From Saururus chinensis (Eukaryota > Streptophyta > Magnoliopsida > Piperales > Saururaceae): a stretch of DNA of 64,000 bases. Where the stretch lies: contig CP141146.1 of assembly GCA_035235625.1 (NCBI GenBank), positions 39,663,709 through 39,727,708 on the forward strand, read 5' to 3'. The notes below the pieces were generated by a model. That model was not told the DNA's origin. It saw only the letters and a list, made by a program, of their open reading frames with translations, and did no database searches. Below are positions 23,601 through 38,600 of the stretch, in pieces (position 1 is the first letter of the stretch; each line of letters opens with the position of its first letter). A program made the translations under genes and the position numbers.

Positions 23601-26600
23601 CGCAAATTCAACTATGTGGGCAGTAACTAGGTACTCTTCATTCGGCTCAACCCGTTAATTCTCTTTTTAAATTTGTTACCAAGGGACTTTTATTCCAGTT
23701 GTGCATTGACCCATCCCCCGAGTTTGCCAGTATTCCGGAGGATTTGGGATCTCTACTATCCGAGTATGATGTGATTTTTCAGAAACCATCCGCTTTACCT
23801 CTAGCTCGTCAGCACGATCACCATATCCATATTCAGCAAGGGTGTCCACCAGCTAATGTTCGTCCCTACCGGTACCCTCAAGTGCAGAAATATGAAAATT
23901 GAGCTGTTGATACAGGAGATGCTCACTTTAGGGCTCATCCAGCCTAGCACCAGCCAATTCTCTTCTCTAGTGCTTCTTGTCCGTAAAAAAGATGGGTCAT
24001 GACGTTTTTGCGTGGATTATCGTGCCCTAAATGCTATTACTGTTGGATGAACTTTCTAGTGGACTGTCTTTACTAAGCTGGATTTGCGTTCAGGGTAGCA
24101 CCAAATTCAAATGCACCCACCTGACATCCATAAAACAGCTTTCAAAACACATGAGAGGTATTATGAATTTATGGTCATGCCATTTGGTCTTTCCAATACC
24201 CCTTCTACTTTTCAGAGTGAGATGAATAATATTTTTCGGCCTTATCTGCGATGATTTGTATTGGTTTTTTTTTATGATATTCTTATTTATAGTTGCTCAT
24301 GGTTGGAACATATGCAGCATATTCGTGCGGTTTTCTCTACACTACTTAGTCAAGAACTATTCCTTAAAAGTCAATGTGCATTTGGATTACCGCAGGTTGA
24401 CTATCTTGGCCATGTCATATCAGCATCAGGGGTGTCTACAGATCTCTCAAAGATTGAGGCTATTATCAAGTGGCCAAACCCCTCTACTATTCGGGCACTT
24501 CGGGGTTTCTTGGGCTTAATAGGATATTATAAGCACTCCATCCAAGGTTATGGTACATTGGCCGCTCCTCTCATAGCCCTTCTCAAGAAGGGGGCTTTCC
24601 ATTGGACTTCAGAAGCACAAGCATCGTTTTGTTTGTGATTGACACTGATGCATCCTCACATGGACTGGGTGCAGTGCTAATACAAGGCGGGAGACCCATT
24701 TCTTATTTTTCTAAGGCCATCTCCGGGTGTAATGCACAACTCTCTACTTATGAGTTAGAGATGTTAGCCATCATTCATGCAGTTACGAAGTGGACACCTT
24801 ATCTCTTGGGGTGGAAATTCTTAATACAGACAGATCATCATAGCCTGCATTACTTCTTTGGATTAGAGGGTGACCACTCCTCAGCAAAGATGGGTTTCTA
24901 AACTCCTAGGATATGATTATGACTTGATTTATAAAAAGGGGAGTGACATTCAAGCCACTGATGCACGATCTCGTCAGTCAAGAGGGTTCTTACCTTTCTA
25001 CTTTGTCCATGCCGACTTTTCTATTTATGGCTGATTTGATTAAAGCCTATGACTAAGACACCGAGATGGCTTCACTCATCTCTAAGTTGCGTGAGGGTCC
25101 ATTATGCTCACCGCCTTTTGTTTTGCAAGGCAATTTACTTATTTGGCGAAATCGCTTATAGGTTCTTGCTGACCCTCAACTATGGTAGCACCTCCTCTAT
25201 TATTTCCACTCTTCACCTATTACTGGCCACGAGGGGCAATTTAGAACATTATAGTGGATTTCTCAAAGTTATTGAAAGGACCTCAAGAAAGTTGTCTATG
25301 ACTTTGTTGCTTCTTGTGATGTATATCAACGAGTCAAAGCCCTTACTTCCTCTCCTGCAAAGTTACTTTAGCCACTACCTATTCCGGAGAATATTTGGGA
25401 AGATATATCTATGGACTTCATTGAAGGTTTACCCTTAATCCAGGGCAAGTATTATTTTTGTGGTCATTGATCGCTTATCCAAATATGCACACTTTTTGCC
25501 CATAGGACATCCTTACTCTGCTGGCCACATGGCAGAAGTTTTCGTACGGGACATAGCAAGGCGTCATGGCATGTTGCATTCGATTGTCTCCTGACCATGA
25601 CCCCGTGTTCTTATCCAAATTTTGGAGTAGCTTCTCTAAAAAGCAGGGTACTACTTTAAAGATGAGCACATCCTATCATCCTCAAACGGACGATCAGACG
25701 GAGGTTCTTAACCGCTGCCTTGAGCAGTACTTGTGCTGTTTTGCAGGCGATCATCCCCAACAGTGGCTCTCTTCTTCCTTGGGCTGAATGGTCGTACAAT
25801 ACTGCTTACCACACATCCCTTTGATTAACACTATTTCAGGTGGTTTATGGGTGGCATCCTCCCACCATTCACTCTTATGTGCCACACCGTTTAGATGTGG
25901 GAGTTGTTGACCAATCATTACAAGAGCGGGATGATGTACTTCGATCTCTCAAACTGAACTTGAAAGCTGCCCAAAATAAAATGAAGTAGGTTTATGATCG
26001 TGGTCATATAGACAGGGAGTTCACCATGGGTAATTGGTTTATGTGCGACTTCAGCCATATCATCAATTTTTAGCCCGTTTGTCCACCTACCACAGGCTGC
26101 TGCCCCATTTTTATGGTCCATACTTTGTTGTGGATAAGGTGGGCAAAGTGGCCTACAAGCTCCATATACCTCCCAGTGCAAGCATTCACCCCTGTATTCC
26201 ATATCTCCCATCTTCATAGGTTTATGGGAGATCCCGCTACTATAACACCCATTTGTACCACCACCCACTCTGCTTTTAGATGATACACCGACCATGACTC
26301 CAACTTCTATTCAGGCCACTCGAAGAATTCGTCATCGGGGTCGTCTCGTTACTGATGTCCTTATTGCATGGAAGGATCATCCCTTAGAGGATGCCATTTG
26401 GCTTCTTGAAGATGATTTTCTTGGCCAATTTCCTAATTGGTGGCCTTGAGGACAAGTCATCTTTCATGGGTGGAGGAATGTAATGTTCTCCACTTAGGCA
26501 GTTATAATAATGTGCACATAGGGAGTTATGTTAGTGTGCACATAGCTTTTGCTTATTGTTGCTTTTAATTAGTAATTAGGCAGTTTTAGTCTATGTAGTT

Positions 26601-29600
26601 AGTTAGTTATCCTTATGTAGCCTGATGGGCTAGGTCAGCCTAATTAAGGCCCGATAGTTGTAATCAGAGATTAAGAAATGATTAGCCTAATTTCCTCCTC
26701 TCTCGACTCCTCTTTCCTGAACTCGATCTCTCTTCCTTCCCAGCGATCACACTTGCAATCAGCAAGTGCAACTCTTTCTTTCATCCCCATTCCCCCTCCT
26801 TCTATCCCTCGTCTCTCAAATCCCTATTCTTCTTTCTGAAATCCTGCAAGTTCATAGCAATGTTACTTTTTTTTTTCTTATACAATATGCATGTTAATTA
26901 TCACTCCTATAGTTGCAGGCAAGTAATGCACACGTGCATATTGCTCAAGTGTGATAATGTGGGAAATTAACATCAACCCCATGGATAAGGTAGTATATAA
27001 AAAAACCAATCACAACATAAATGGATGGACATTATAAAAATTTCTAATTGTCCATTTATTTAGCTTATGCTTATTCCATACATCCGATAAGCAGCCTTAA
27101 TCAAGTAATCGGTTTACATACATTTGGCAATCATCTATAGAATACACGTCCTTCATCCTAATGGACATTTTAATTATATATGCAATACCTTTATGACACT
27201 TTTCAATAAAAAAGTGTATTACCTAATACAAAATAGATATTTGTCTTGCAGGGTCAAAGGCAGCTCATCAATAACGGCAGCAACCTTCTGTCAATATCAT
27301 AAAAATTGCATCTTTTATTAGAATGGCCATTGGACAAACAAAAAGATTGAGACTAGTCCTCTATGTAGTATGCATTGTTAAAATAAACAAAGCTAGGGAT
27401 TTTGGAGAGAATGAAGAGAGGAATTCTCTATTGCATTAGAACTCGAGAAAGTGATTAGATAAGAGAAGTCTGGTTCTCTAATAGAGATCAAGCTACTAAA
27501 TTACACAAAGGACAATAATGCCCTTCACTTAAGAGAAGGCTAATCAATAAGAAATAAGAACATTAAAGACCGAAGAACACTCTCTAATGTAAAGCCTAAT
27601 ACTAAAGACTTAGAACAAAAATACACAGCAGCAAATACGCTGTTAACATGCACAATTTAAAATACTTTATCCTATACATTTCTAATAAGAAATTTTACCT
27701 AAATGTCTGAGAGTACATTAATTAATAAAAAAACATTAATGGAGCATACCAGCATTTCTTCACAGTTTGCAATGAAATAGTTGGGAGAAAGTTTTGCATT
27801 CTCCAGAAACTGCTCCTGCATGATAAGTATTGAAAACAAAACAAAATCCTGAGGTCTTGCTCAACAAAATCATATCAGACTTCATGCCAGACGAACACAT
27901 GAATAAATGATATCATCTGAGTGTATCATAAACATATTAACCTATAGCAACCCACAAATCAGTGTTTCTGAAACCAGTCTGAATATATGTGCATGCTCAC
28001 AACCACCTATGTGCATGTAACATTTGCTCTTTCAATTTGAACTCTTTAACAGAATGAATTCAATTGCACCCCATTCGGAACCTAATATAGGACCACAACA
28101 TAAGCAGTGTCCTGAGAATGTCAACATTGAAAAGAAAGATCGTTATTCTTTTTCATAAGCTTCTTAATAGCAGCAGGAATTGACCCTCAATAAAGGACAA
28201 ACCAAATGGAACCCAAAAAATGAAAACTGAAACTGTGCTAAAAGTTTTAAAAATATCAAAACAAAATTTATAGAACAAACTGTTAAATATAATAACCCGT
28301 ATAATGTGACCCATGTGAGAATAAAGAGAACTAGGCAAGAGAGGAAGAAGAGCAACTCTCTATTGATAATCACAAAAAAGGATACAAAAGAAGTCCACCA
28401 AGCCATTTAAAGGGATTGGCTGACATAAATTACACATATAACTAAAAGACCCATCACTTACATGAAACATAAAGGAATTACAATCAAACTAAACTAACTC
28501 TCATAATAAAGAACATACCACTAAAGACTTAAAACGACTCATGACAAATATACTCTTAATAACCTAAAGACAAACTTTTGGGTAATTACTTAGTAACTCA
28601 AAAGATGAAGTAAGGTTGTATGTACCAATAGAGAGTGGAAACCATATCCAGAATGTAAGCGTGAATATAAGAATAAGAGATCACAGGTAGGAAATAGTCC
28701 AGCACGCTGCAAACACAAAAGGAAAAAGTTTGACTCAAATAAGAGAAAAATACTTACAATGTTCATCTTCAACAAAAAAGAACTAGAATGAATGCCAACA
28801 TCGTGTCATATGTAAAATGTCCTATGGTTATGAAATAAACACCATTAACAGCATAAAAGTGTTTGCAGACATGTTGATGTTCCCATCAGCATTCATACTA
28901 ATCTTTCTCACACTCTGGTAATATACATCTGCAATAATGTTAGCAAAATAGGTGGATTAGAATCTAAGAAAGCACCTCCAGAACAGGAGAAGCAGATTCC
29001 AACGAGGAATGTAGTAGAGCTAAATCATCTGCACGTATACATGTTACTTCCCCCTTGGGAAATTTAGAGCCATATCTCCCAGCTCTACCTACAAAGAGGA
29101 AATAATAAGATACACTGAAAAAAAATTTCTCCAAAAATAAGATACTCTGATCTCCTCCCACGAGGGGGAGGGGGGGGGGGAGAGAGAATAATATAACCAC
29201 CAATAAAATTACCTGCAATTTGTTTAATCTCTGGCACAGTTAGGTCACGCATGCACGTTCCATCAAATTTTTTTAATGTAGAAAATATAATTCTGGATAT
29301 ATTCAGATTAAGACCCATTCCAATGGCATCACTGGCCACAAGAACGTCAAACTCACTACTTGCATCGTTAAACATTGTTGCCTGCAATCCTAGAAAGCAA
29401 AGTGGTTAACTTATTATGCCATATTGCCAATCACCAAAAATGTGTGTGTATGTACAGATACACGCATACACTACATATAAATAAAACAAAGAAAATTTAA
29501 ATTGCTTCCACAGAGAGAGAGAGATGCTATACGTTTCAGTTATAGTGCATATAACATTACCAGTATGGCATATAATCTTACCAAAATGGTATAAGAAATC

Positions 29601-32600
29601 AAATACTCCCTCTATCCAATACTAATAGCTACATTTGGAAAAATAGTGATTTTTATTGAATGGTGAAACTTTCATATAAGAGAAGGGAAAATAAGCTTAT
29701 GATACTCGTTTTTAAGTACCCAACCACTTAAATTGAACAAAATAGAGCTACTAATACAGAGCAAACTTTTTTGCCAAATGGAGCTATTAATGTAGGATAG
29801 AGTATAATAAACAGGACGAGACAACATCTTTAGAGCATACATACTTTTCTAATTCATAAATTTAATCAAGATAGTTCAGAATTACTAGAAACAGCAGGTT
29901 AAAAGTCACAAACCCTGCTCATCTGTCACCCTAAGTCCCCCCTTCATCATCACAAGAACTAAACGTAGACAGGCATTATCAGTAGTGAAACCATAACAAT
30001 GCCCATAATACCCAATACACAATGTCCTCCTCTATTGAGTACACGGACTAAAACCACATACATGCCTGGCACTCGTTTGCACAGGCATGCAATAAACCGT
30101 GGTGAACAAATGTTTTGATCCGACAAACATAAAGAGAAAAGATAACATATTGCTTTCAAACCACCTCGGTATATATAACTCTAATCGAGCACTTCAGTTC
30201 TTCTGAATGTGTCCAATATGTATGCCTACTAAAACACTTATTTAGAATCACCATGAAACAGGAAGGTTACCTGTCTGTTTCGAGTTTCTGGTGGAAGGGA
30301 TCCATAGACAACTGAACAGAGATGCTTACCCCCATCTTCAATCTCTCTCTAGTAAAATCAAAGTAACACAAAATTTTCAGTTATCAAGCACAAAACAACG
30401 CAAAGCTTTCAGTTACATGCAACCTGTTGGATAATCTTTTGAGGCAACTAGGTTTCTAACACAACCAATCATAACTAGACAAGAAAATATAGCAAAATAA
30501 CATGCAACATTCATCAAAGAATTGGAAAAGCCACACCAATAGACCGTGTTAGCTTTTATTCAATCTATGCAGTCCATTTATTGCAGAAGGCATAGTACTA
30601 AATTTTTTTCAAAACAGATTTGAGTGTACTTATCAATTGCAACTAACTTTCTTCTTCCCACGACCTGGCTGCATAACCACCCACTGGCTCATCTACATCA
30701 GGCACGATACAATTTTAGCAGAAAGAAGTACTCCAAGAAAGGTTTGGTTGTCTATCCAACATCCAGCAGCACGAGCATGGTTCTTAGTTGACATTTGGGT
30801 GCTCGCAGGTTATCAACTAGTAGGGAAATAAACTAATTTTATATTTAGTTGGAAATGATTAATTAGTGAAGTATATAGAAGGGTCATTTAAGTATTTCCT
30901 AAGGTTCAGTTTGTCTTGTGTGGCAATGTAAGCAACATGTTAGGTAACGTAAGCACCATGTGGGCCTAATGATACATATAAGTTACAGTCGCCTTAATAT
31001 GGTGTGGCATGTGAATTAAAATTTAGTATCATAGGTGATGTTTGGAAACCCATTTGGCTATGTATGAAATGAAGAACATTAGGCCTCAAATGATTTGTGG
31101 GTGGATGAAGGGGAATGAAAATTATTGCACCTCAAAATCCACAATATCCATTTAGGGACCATTTGATGGAAAATGTCCTCCCTAGGACATTTACCCATAA
31201 ATGGAGTTCATGGTTGTTTCAACAAGAACGGATTTCAAGGAGCAATCATGGATTAGTGATTCATTTTAACGCCATTTGTTAAATGAAATGATGTTTGGCA
31301 ACCAATAAATCATTTGAGAGTGTATGAGATGGGAATGGTGCATCCAAACCATATTTGGGGTTAAATCCTCATTTCATACACCCACAAATGGGTTGCCAAA
31401 CAATCCCCTATAAGATTAGGATACCTTAGATTGTAATTGCATTTGTCATAGTTAAGAACTTTGAGTCCCACGGTCAAACCAAAGAGGCACCACTTCTCCG
31501 CTTCTTCTATCTTGCTATTCCTTCTTTTCTTCTAGCAGCACATACTGATAATATTTTACAGAGACAAAGAGAGGAAAAAGTACATCGAGTCATGTGTACT
31601 TAATGATGCTTTTATACATTCCTCAAAGAAGCAAAAAGAAATCGTACTCTCAACCAACCTCATGCAACTCTAGCCATTTGGTTGAGATGGCCAGACGGGT
31701 ACTTAAAAAATGTGTTGTCCTCAATGCAGTCCGGGGACCACATTTTGTTATGATAATTTAGCCATACTTTTACCACGAATTCAGTTATTGATGTGTAGAG
31801 CAAAACATGTTGACATATGAAACAACTTAATTAGCAAGCTTGTGAAGAATGGAGAAATCAAGTTCAAGTATGGAAGTTCAATAATCAGGTTGGGGATCAG
31901 AATTTTACAAGTTGAAATATAGGTTGGAACGAGAATTTAAAATGACATTAAAGGAAACTGCTGGAAGTCAAATTTAACTCCATTTAAGAGCCCATTTCAA
32001 GCAGGTCCCCACCTCAAGTTGCTTACTAAGTTTAGGACTCCTATATTTTTGCACTTTATTGTTTTTATCAGTGTAATAAAACCCCTATCTTGAGACTACT
32101 ATCTACTCACATTTACTTTGCATCATACAGACTCCATTATCATGATTTTCACCGGACCATTAACCATAATGATTTGTCCATTGACTTGCTCCATCATTTC
32201 CTATAACATATATAATAGGAACCTGCAGTAGAGGGCAACAGAACAAGGCAATGGCATAACATGGGAAATGGCTTGCCGAAGGTTCCACCACTACAAGTGT
32301 TATACAGTAAAAGAGGGAAGGAGAATTTTAGCTGAAAAAGAAAGGGGACAGAGCAGATGCAGAAGACAAGGTCTTTCAATCATTGTCTAGTGAGTGCTTT
32401 GATAATTACACAAATATGAGTTGAAGTATATTTGGAGTCCTAACTTAGTAATAGTCTCAATCATTAACCTATTGAGGACCAGATCAAACAGATTCCTATT
32501 TTGAGTTAACACAGCTTTCCAATACTCCAAACTCCCCTCATCTCCCCACAAAAAAAGCCCCAAGTTTCAAGCTGATCAGTCAACGCATTGGCTTCAATTA

Positions 32601-35600
32601 GTAGAAAAATCTAAGCCTTCATTGGCATTATGAAAATATCCGCAACTTAATTTGCAAAAAATACTCTAAACTGATTTCTAAATCTTTAATAAGTTTCCTA
32701 ATATACTAGTAGCATATAAATGTGTTTGCTCCATCCACACATCATTAGATTATTAGCAAGATCTGTGACTGAATTATTATCACAGAACATGGTTGTGAAA
32801 CTATGTCCGGGGTGATGCATTTCTTTGAATATCCATCTAACCAAACTGTTCAACTTGTTTCATTAGTTTAGAGTATTTTTTTGCAAGTCAAGTTGCGGAT
32901 ATTTTCACTTCTACATATGATCAAGATGAACACATGATCAACCATGCACTTTTTCCAATTAATACTGCCAACCTGATCGCTATCTGAATAATGAAACAGG
33001 TGTGGACTAAAATACGAATAGAAAATACCAGAGAGAGTACACTCATGATGCAGGCACTGTCCTGACCCAGCTTGCTACCACAGCAAAGAACCCTAGCTCT
33101 CCATGTTACTGTACAAGCTAGGGTAGCTGTCATGGCACCATTTTCTGGTGCTACAGCCATGTGATCTGCTGCAGCCCCCTACCCGATGGAGGCAGCGAGG
33201 GCAGCCAAATGGCTAACAAGTTGCCAGAAGGTTTCTTAATTTCTCCACCAGAGGCATGGTTGGCTGACTAGGCACCATTAGAAACCAAGCTATCTTAAAA
33301 GCTTACGGAGTAACGGAATGACTCAACAATGTATAGCCCATATCAGCCCAAACAGATAGATCCAGATAGACTGATAATTCAACAACCCCCTATAGAGGCA
33401 AGTATAAATTAACAAATGCATATGCTTGCACGTGCATAGAATACAGATGTAGGCGTGAGGATCAAAACCGGGAGCTCTTGGCTTTGATACCATGGTAGAA
33501 ACCAAGTTGCCTTGAAAGCTTAAGCTGTTAAGGAATGACCTAACAATGTATAGTAAGCCTAGATCAGCCCTTTCAGACAGATGCAAATAGATAGATTATC
33601 CAACAGGCACAATGAAGGTCAGCCAGACCTTTTAGTCCATCCCCTCGTTAGGAAAATTTTGGTAAGGCTGGAGATGAGAAGCAAGCAGCCTCATCCCCAA
33701 TTCCTTCCACATCCAATCCAGTCCAACTGCTGACAGAGAGTTGCTCATGGCCCCATTACACAAATGGAGGAGGGCCACCAAATTATTAACCAAGTTTGAA
33801 GTGTTCTGACACTAGATAGCAAATAACGTCTCAGGTTATCCAATGAAGGTTGGCCTCCTTGGATCTTGGTGAGATTTCATGAATATAATTGACAAATGTC
33901 TGAAAGATCTATGAGAGGTTAAAAATCTCTTAATATCTCATAGATCAAACTATTTGTCACCTATCTTAACCTTGATTATATGCTATAATTGCCAAATTGT
34001 GCAAGTATTGCATACTTATGTAAATATACTGTATACTACATATAGTGTACGGAGAAAGCTTTATAAATATTGTATATAAACAACAGATAAATTAGTATGA
34101 TACAAGGATAGATATTCTAATTATAGTTTGGGAAAGTTTATAAAAAAGAAGAAGAGAGAGAGAAAGTGCTTATGAAAGGGATACCGTAGGAACTACGATA
34201 AGACCCTTGTTTGAGAATTTGTCTGAAAGTTGATTATAAAAATTATATGCATGAGAGAAAGCAGAAGGAATCCTGAAGGATCTCAGACGAGATCCTTTCT
34301 TGACCATATGTCTTGCCACCTTGGCGAGATAGAGATCAGCCAAGAACTCAAAATTTATAATTCCATACTTCCAATTAAAAACTTCAGTAACTCTAGAATC
34401 AAATCAGTACAATCCTAAAAAAATTATGACTTCTCTTTTGTCTATTAAAAGTGCATAACCAATGCTCTGATACCAATTATTGCAGCCAGTAACAATCAAG
34501 CTAAGATCAGCAATAATTGAAGGGAATTGCAAAGAATTAGTGTCTGAAAGGAAAGGAACAAGACAAAGGAAACAGGAGATAAAATGAAGAGAGAGATTGT
34601 ATAACATTTAAAATTATACCATATCATACTTTTTTTGTGTTAAACTGCTAGCATTGCTCACGACATGTCAGTGCTTACAAATAATACAAAGGTTGTTGAT
34701 TTATCATGAACATCTTGACATGTCATTCTTTGCAATTAATGGACAGTTTTTTTACTTTTTAATGCTTCATTTGCATAAGGTTAGTTGATTAAATGTAATT
34801 TAGCACCAACCAAATAGAGGAACAGCATCGTCTACCAGTCCAATAACAATATAACATCAGCACTTTAAATTACTTAATGCTTGCTCACTGTCTATCGTAT
34901 GGCTACTTTCATTACCCCTGAATTTAGAATACATTCTATAGCACTACAAAGCCCACTCATTTAGAACACAATTATAAAAAATGGCAAAGTGGCAATCACT
35001 AATAGCTTGAAAACAAAGCCATTATGGCTAGAACCTACAGGCAACACAAGTATAGCCCAAGTAGTAAATATTGATAAGGTCATAAATTACCTTCAAATTG
35101 TATATCTCACGCCGTGAAAATGATACTATGCAATCGCCAGTTTGTATGTTGGAGAAGGACCCAAGTGGAACAGTTAAAGGAATAAGAGGAGAAAGTCTTT
35201 CGTAATGTTGTACCTAAAATAAAGCATAGACAATGAAATAACCATGTCGTACAAGCATAGAAAAGTAAGGACAAGTGCAAACTCCATCAACTGAGAATAT
35301 TGAGAAAGTGTGCAAGGACAAGAAAAAAATATTTTCGGAGATACAGATAATTTTATTGACTCGCAACAAAGATACCGCAGCAGCAGACATGAAGAAACAC
35401 ATTTACAGAGTCTGCAATAACTACATCATTATGACTTTACAGTAGAACAAGACTCGTGTCCATGAAGAACCACACTATGTAAAGTCCAACAGAGAATGCG
35501 ACTGAACCCACATACAACCATGCAAACGCACAACTTCCATGGGCAATCAGAATCACCAAGGAAGTTATATAAACATACAAAACAAAGAGAAAGGCACAAA

Positions 35601-38600
35601 TACTAATTCATGAAAATACAAATTGTATAATACCTCGACAGAATCACCAGTTATTTTAAGGATTTCTTGAATAAGAGGAACTGCAGCTGGATCTCCACAA
35701 AGGTGAAGCTCATCTGCAGATATTCCCAACAATGCACGTGTGAAAGAAAACCCTCTTGTTTCACAACCCACCATCTGAAAAGGCACAGATGCTGCTTATA
35801 AATGTGTAAATATAAAGCACAAGTGTGATATTTATAAAGTGTCATTTTAATTAAGCATCTGTCAATCATTAAGTGATTTACATTGCAGGGAAGAATTGAA
35901 AAAACAGCCATAACTTACACAAATATGAGGGCAATTGCTTGGTTATTTATTTGTGTCTATGCTTAATTGGAAAAGGGGGCAATTGCCCTTTACATAGTCA
36001 CAGCCTATTAATGGGCCTGGGCCTTTAATCTAAGGCTAAGAAGGCCTTATTACATGAGTTCCTTATAATTAAAATCCTAAATCAATTCCTATGCTTATAA
36101 CAGGAAATTGTCTATTGAAATAAGAAAAATGCCTAACGAAGAAATTCCTAAATGAATGGCGATCCATAACAATCCACCACACTCCGCTATCATCTTGTCC
36201 TCAAGGCATAAAATCTGGGAAACGAGCATAGAAGTACTCCTTAGAAAGCCACGAAGTATCCTCCAAAGTATGGCCATGCTGAGCAACTAAAATCTTCGAG
36301 ACAAGATGGCTAGAACAGCAGACACAATGAGTGTCAATGATGACATATGGAAGTAATGGAGAGTCTGTTGGAAGTATAAGTAGTGGGAGGAGGGCTCTGA
36401 TAGACACGAGCAGGATCACCCACAAAACATTGAAGGCACGAGACATGGAAGACCGGATGAACCTAAGTTCCAACTAGAAGCTAGAGGCGATAAGCGACAA
36501 AGCCCATTCGCTCTAGAACCGAATAAGGGCCATGGAACCAATGAGCTAACTTGGAACTTGAGGCCAATATAAAGATGATTACCGATGGGGATGAAAACTA
36601 ACATAGACCAAAAACTCCCTATCAGTATGGTGTCGATCATAAACTTGCTTCATACGATTTCAAGAGGCTAACAAACTTTGTTTGAGCTAACGCAAAAGAG
36701 CATCCCAGTCTTGAAGAAAACGGTTGACCTCGCCAACAAAAGCACAGGGAGGGAAATAAGCAAGAATCATATGTGGGTCTAGTCCTTAAATCACCCGATA
36801 GGGAGTAAAACCGGTGGCAATATGAAAAGCCATATTATATGAATATTCGCAAATTGTCCCCAACAAAACAGCAAAGATATTGCTCAAAGGCACCGATTGA
36901 CCACTTTAGTTTGCCCATCCATCGAGGGGTGATATGCAACTCATATGCAAAGAAGTGTCCAGGAGTGAAGAATTCCTGTCAAAAATGAGAAAAAATATGA
37001 TTGCGGTCGGAGCCAATGATGCATGGCATGCCATGAAGTTCAGCCACATCCCTAACATAAATCTCAGCAACTTTTTTGGCAGTGAATGGGTGTGCTAGAC
37101 AGCTGAAATGAGCATATTTAGACAATTGGTCCACTACCACCTGAACAACGGATTTGCATTGAACCATAGGTAGGGCTTCAATGAAATCTACTTAAATGTC
37201 CTCCCAAGTGTGATCAAGAATAGGGGGCTGAAGTAGACCTGCAACTTTGGCGTGTTGGCAAACTTGACATGCGGCGACATAATCACACACATTGAGGCAG
37301 ATGCATCTCCAACGAAAACTCTAACTCACGCACTTGTAAGTGCAAAAGGAGCCCTCATGTCCAACAAATGAGGATTCATGGAAATAAGAAATAATGGTAG
37401 TGTAGAGCTGAGTGTCAACAACCAAAGACAATCCTTCCAATACAAGTCTCCCTACAAAACAAAAGAGGGTAAGCATAAAGGATCAGCGCACAAGCGGCCC
37501 AATAAATCTTGTGCCTCTCGAATATGCCTGGTGAAGGTGGTCCATAAATGGAAAGACGGGACTAGATAATGTGGCATAGCCTGGCTGAAAGCAAACTGGT
37601 GAGAGAGGGCATCAATGACAGTATTCTCATAGCCTTTCTTCTAAAACAACTCATAATCATACTCCAAAAGTTTAGAAATTCAACACTAATGGGCACGAGT
37701 ATAGATGCTTCGTTCTAGAAGATATTTCAGAGCTTGATGATAAGTGCGAATAACAAAGTGGTGACTCAATAAATAAGGGCGCCATTTTGCAATTGCATGA
37801 ACAATGACCAACATCACTCTCTCATTGGCATAGAGAGAGAGAAAGACAACAACCTGAGAGGGCCTTGCTAAAGAAGGCAATAGGTCAGCCATCCTGCAAT
37901 AACACGGCCCCCAAGCCCGTCTCTATCTCCACAATGAAATACAGAAAAAAGTTAGATTAGGCAAGCACAGGAGCTGTAGACATGGCCTCCTTCAAGGTGT
38001 GAAAGGCAACTTGGGCCTCTACAAACCATTGGAAGGACATCTTTTTTAGTAAGGTCGTAAATGGAGCAGCAATAGCCCATAATTAGAAATAAAGCAGTGA
38101 CAATAACACGTTAAGCCCAAAAAACCCCGCAAAGCCTTCGGTGAAGACGGAACATGCTACTCAAACATAGCGGTGACCTTGGCTAGGTCAATCGACACGC
38201 CCTCGCCCGTAACAAGATGCCCCAAGTAGTCCACTTGAGAACTACCAAATATGCATTTGGAGTATTTGAGAAAGAGAGAGTGTGCTCTAAAAGGGTGAAG
38301 ACAAAGAGAAGATTTGATACGTGACACGCCCACGAAGGACTGCACACAAATATGTCATCAAAAAATACTAGCACAAACTAGTGCAAATATGTACGGAATA
38401 TCTCATTCATAAGAATCTGAAATGTGGAAGGAGCATTAGTTAGACTGAAAGGCATTACCAAAAATTTGAAGTGCTCGTCATGTGTGAGGAATGCCATTTT
38501 ATGAATATCAATAAGGTGCATGCGGATCTGATGATAACCTGAGCACAAATCCAGCTTTAAAAAATAATGAGAACCGCCCAATTCATCTAATAGTTCTTCA

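Larger units (their letters stand above)
21549..26860 (+). mobile_element. Ty3/gypsy LTR retrotransposon in SUV3 intron 12
   Basis: 5.3 kb, in the opposite orientation to SUV3. The LTRs are 21549-21930 and 26484-26860, with TGTTA duplicated at 21544-21548 and 26861-26865. A primer site follows the left LTR and a purine-rich tract (GGGTGGAGGAATG) precedes the right LTR. The interior codes for gag-pol with many stops and shifts. The LTRs differ by a dozen or more changes, more than those of the Tekay-like element, so this insertion is older. Confidence 0.93.
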
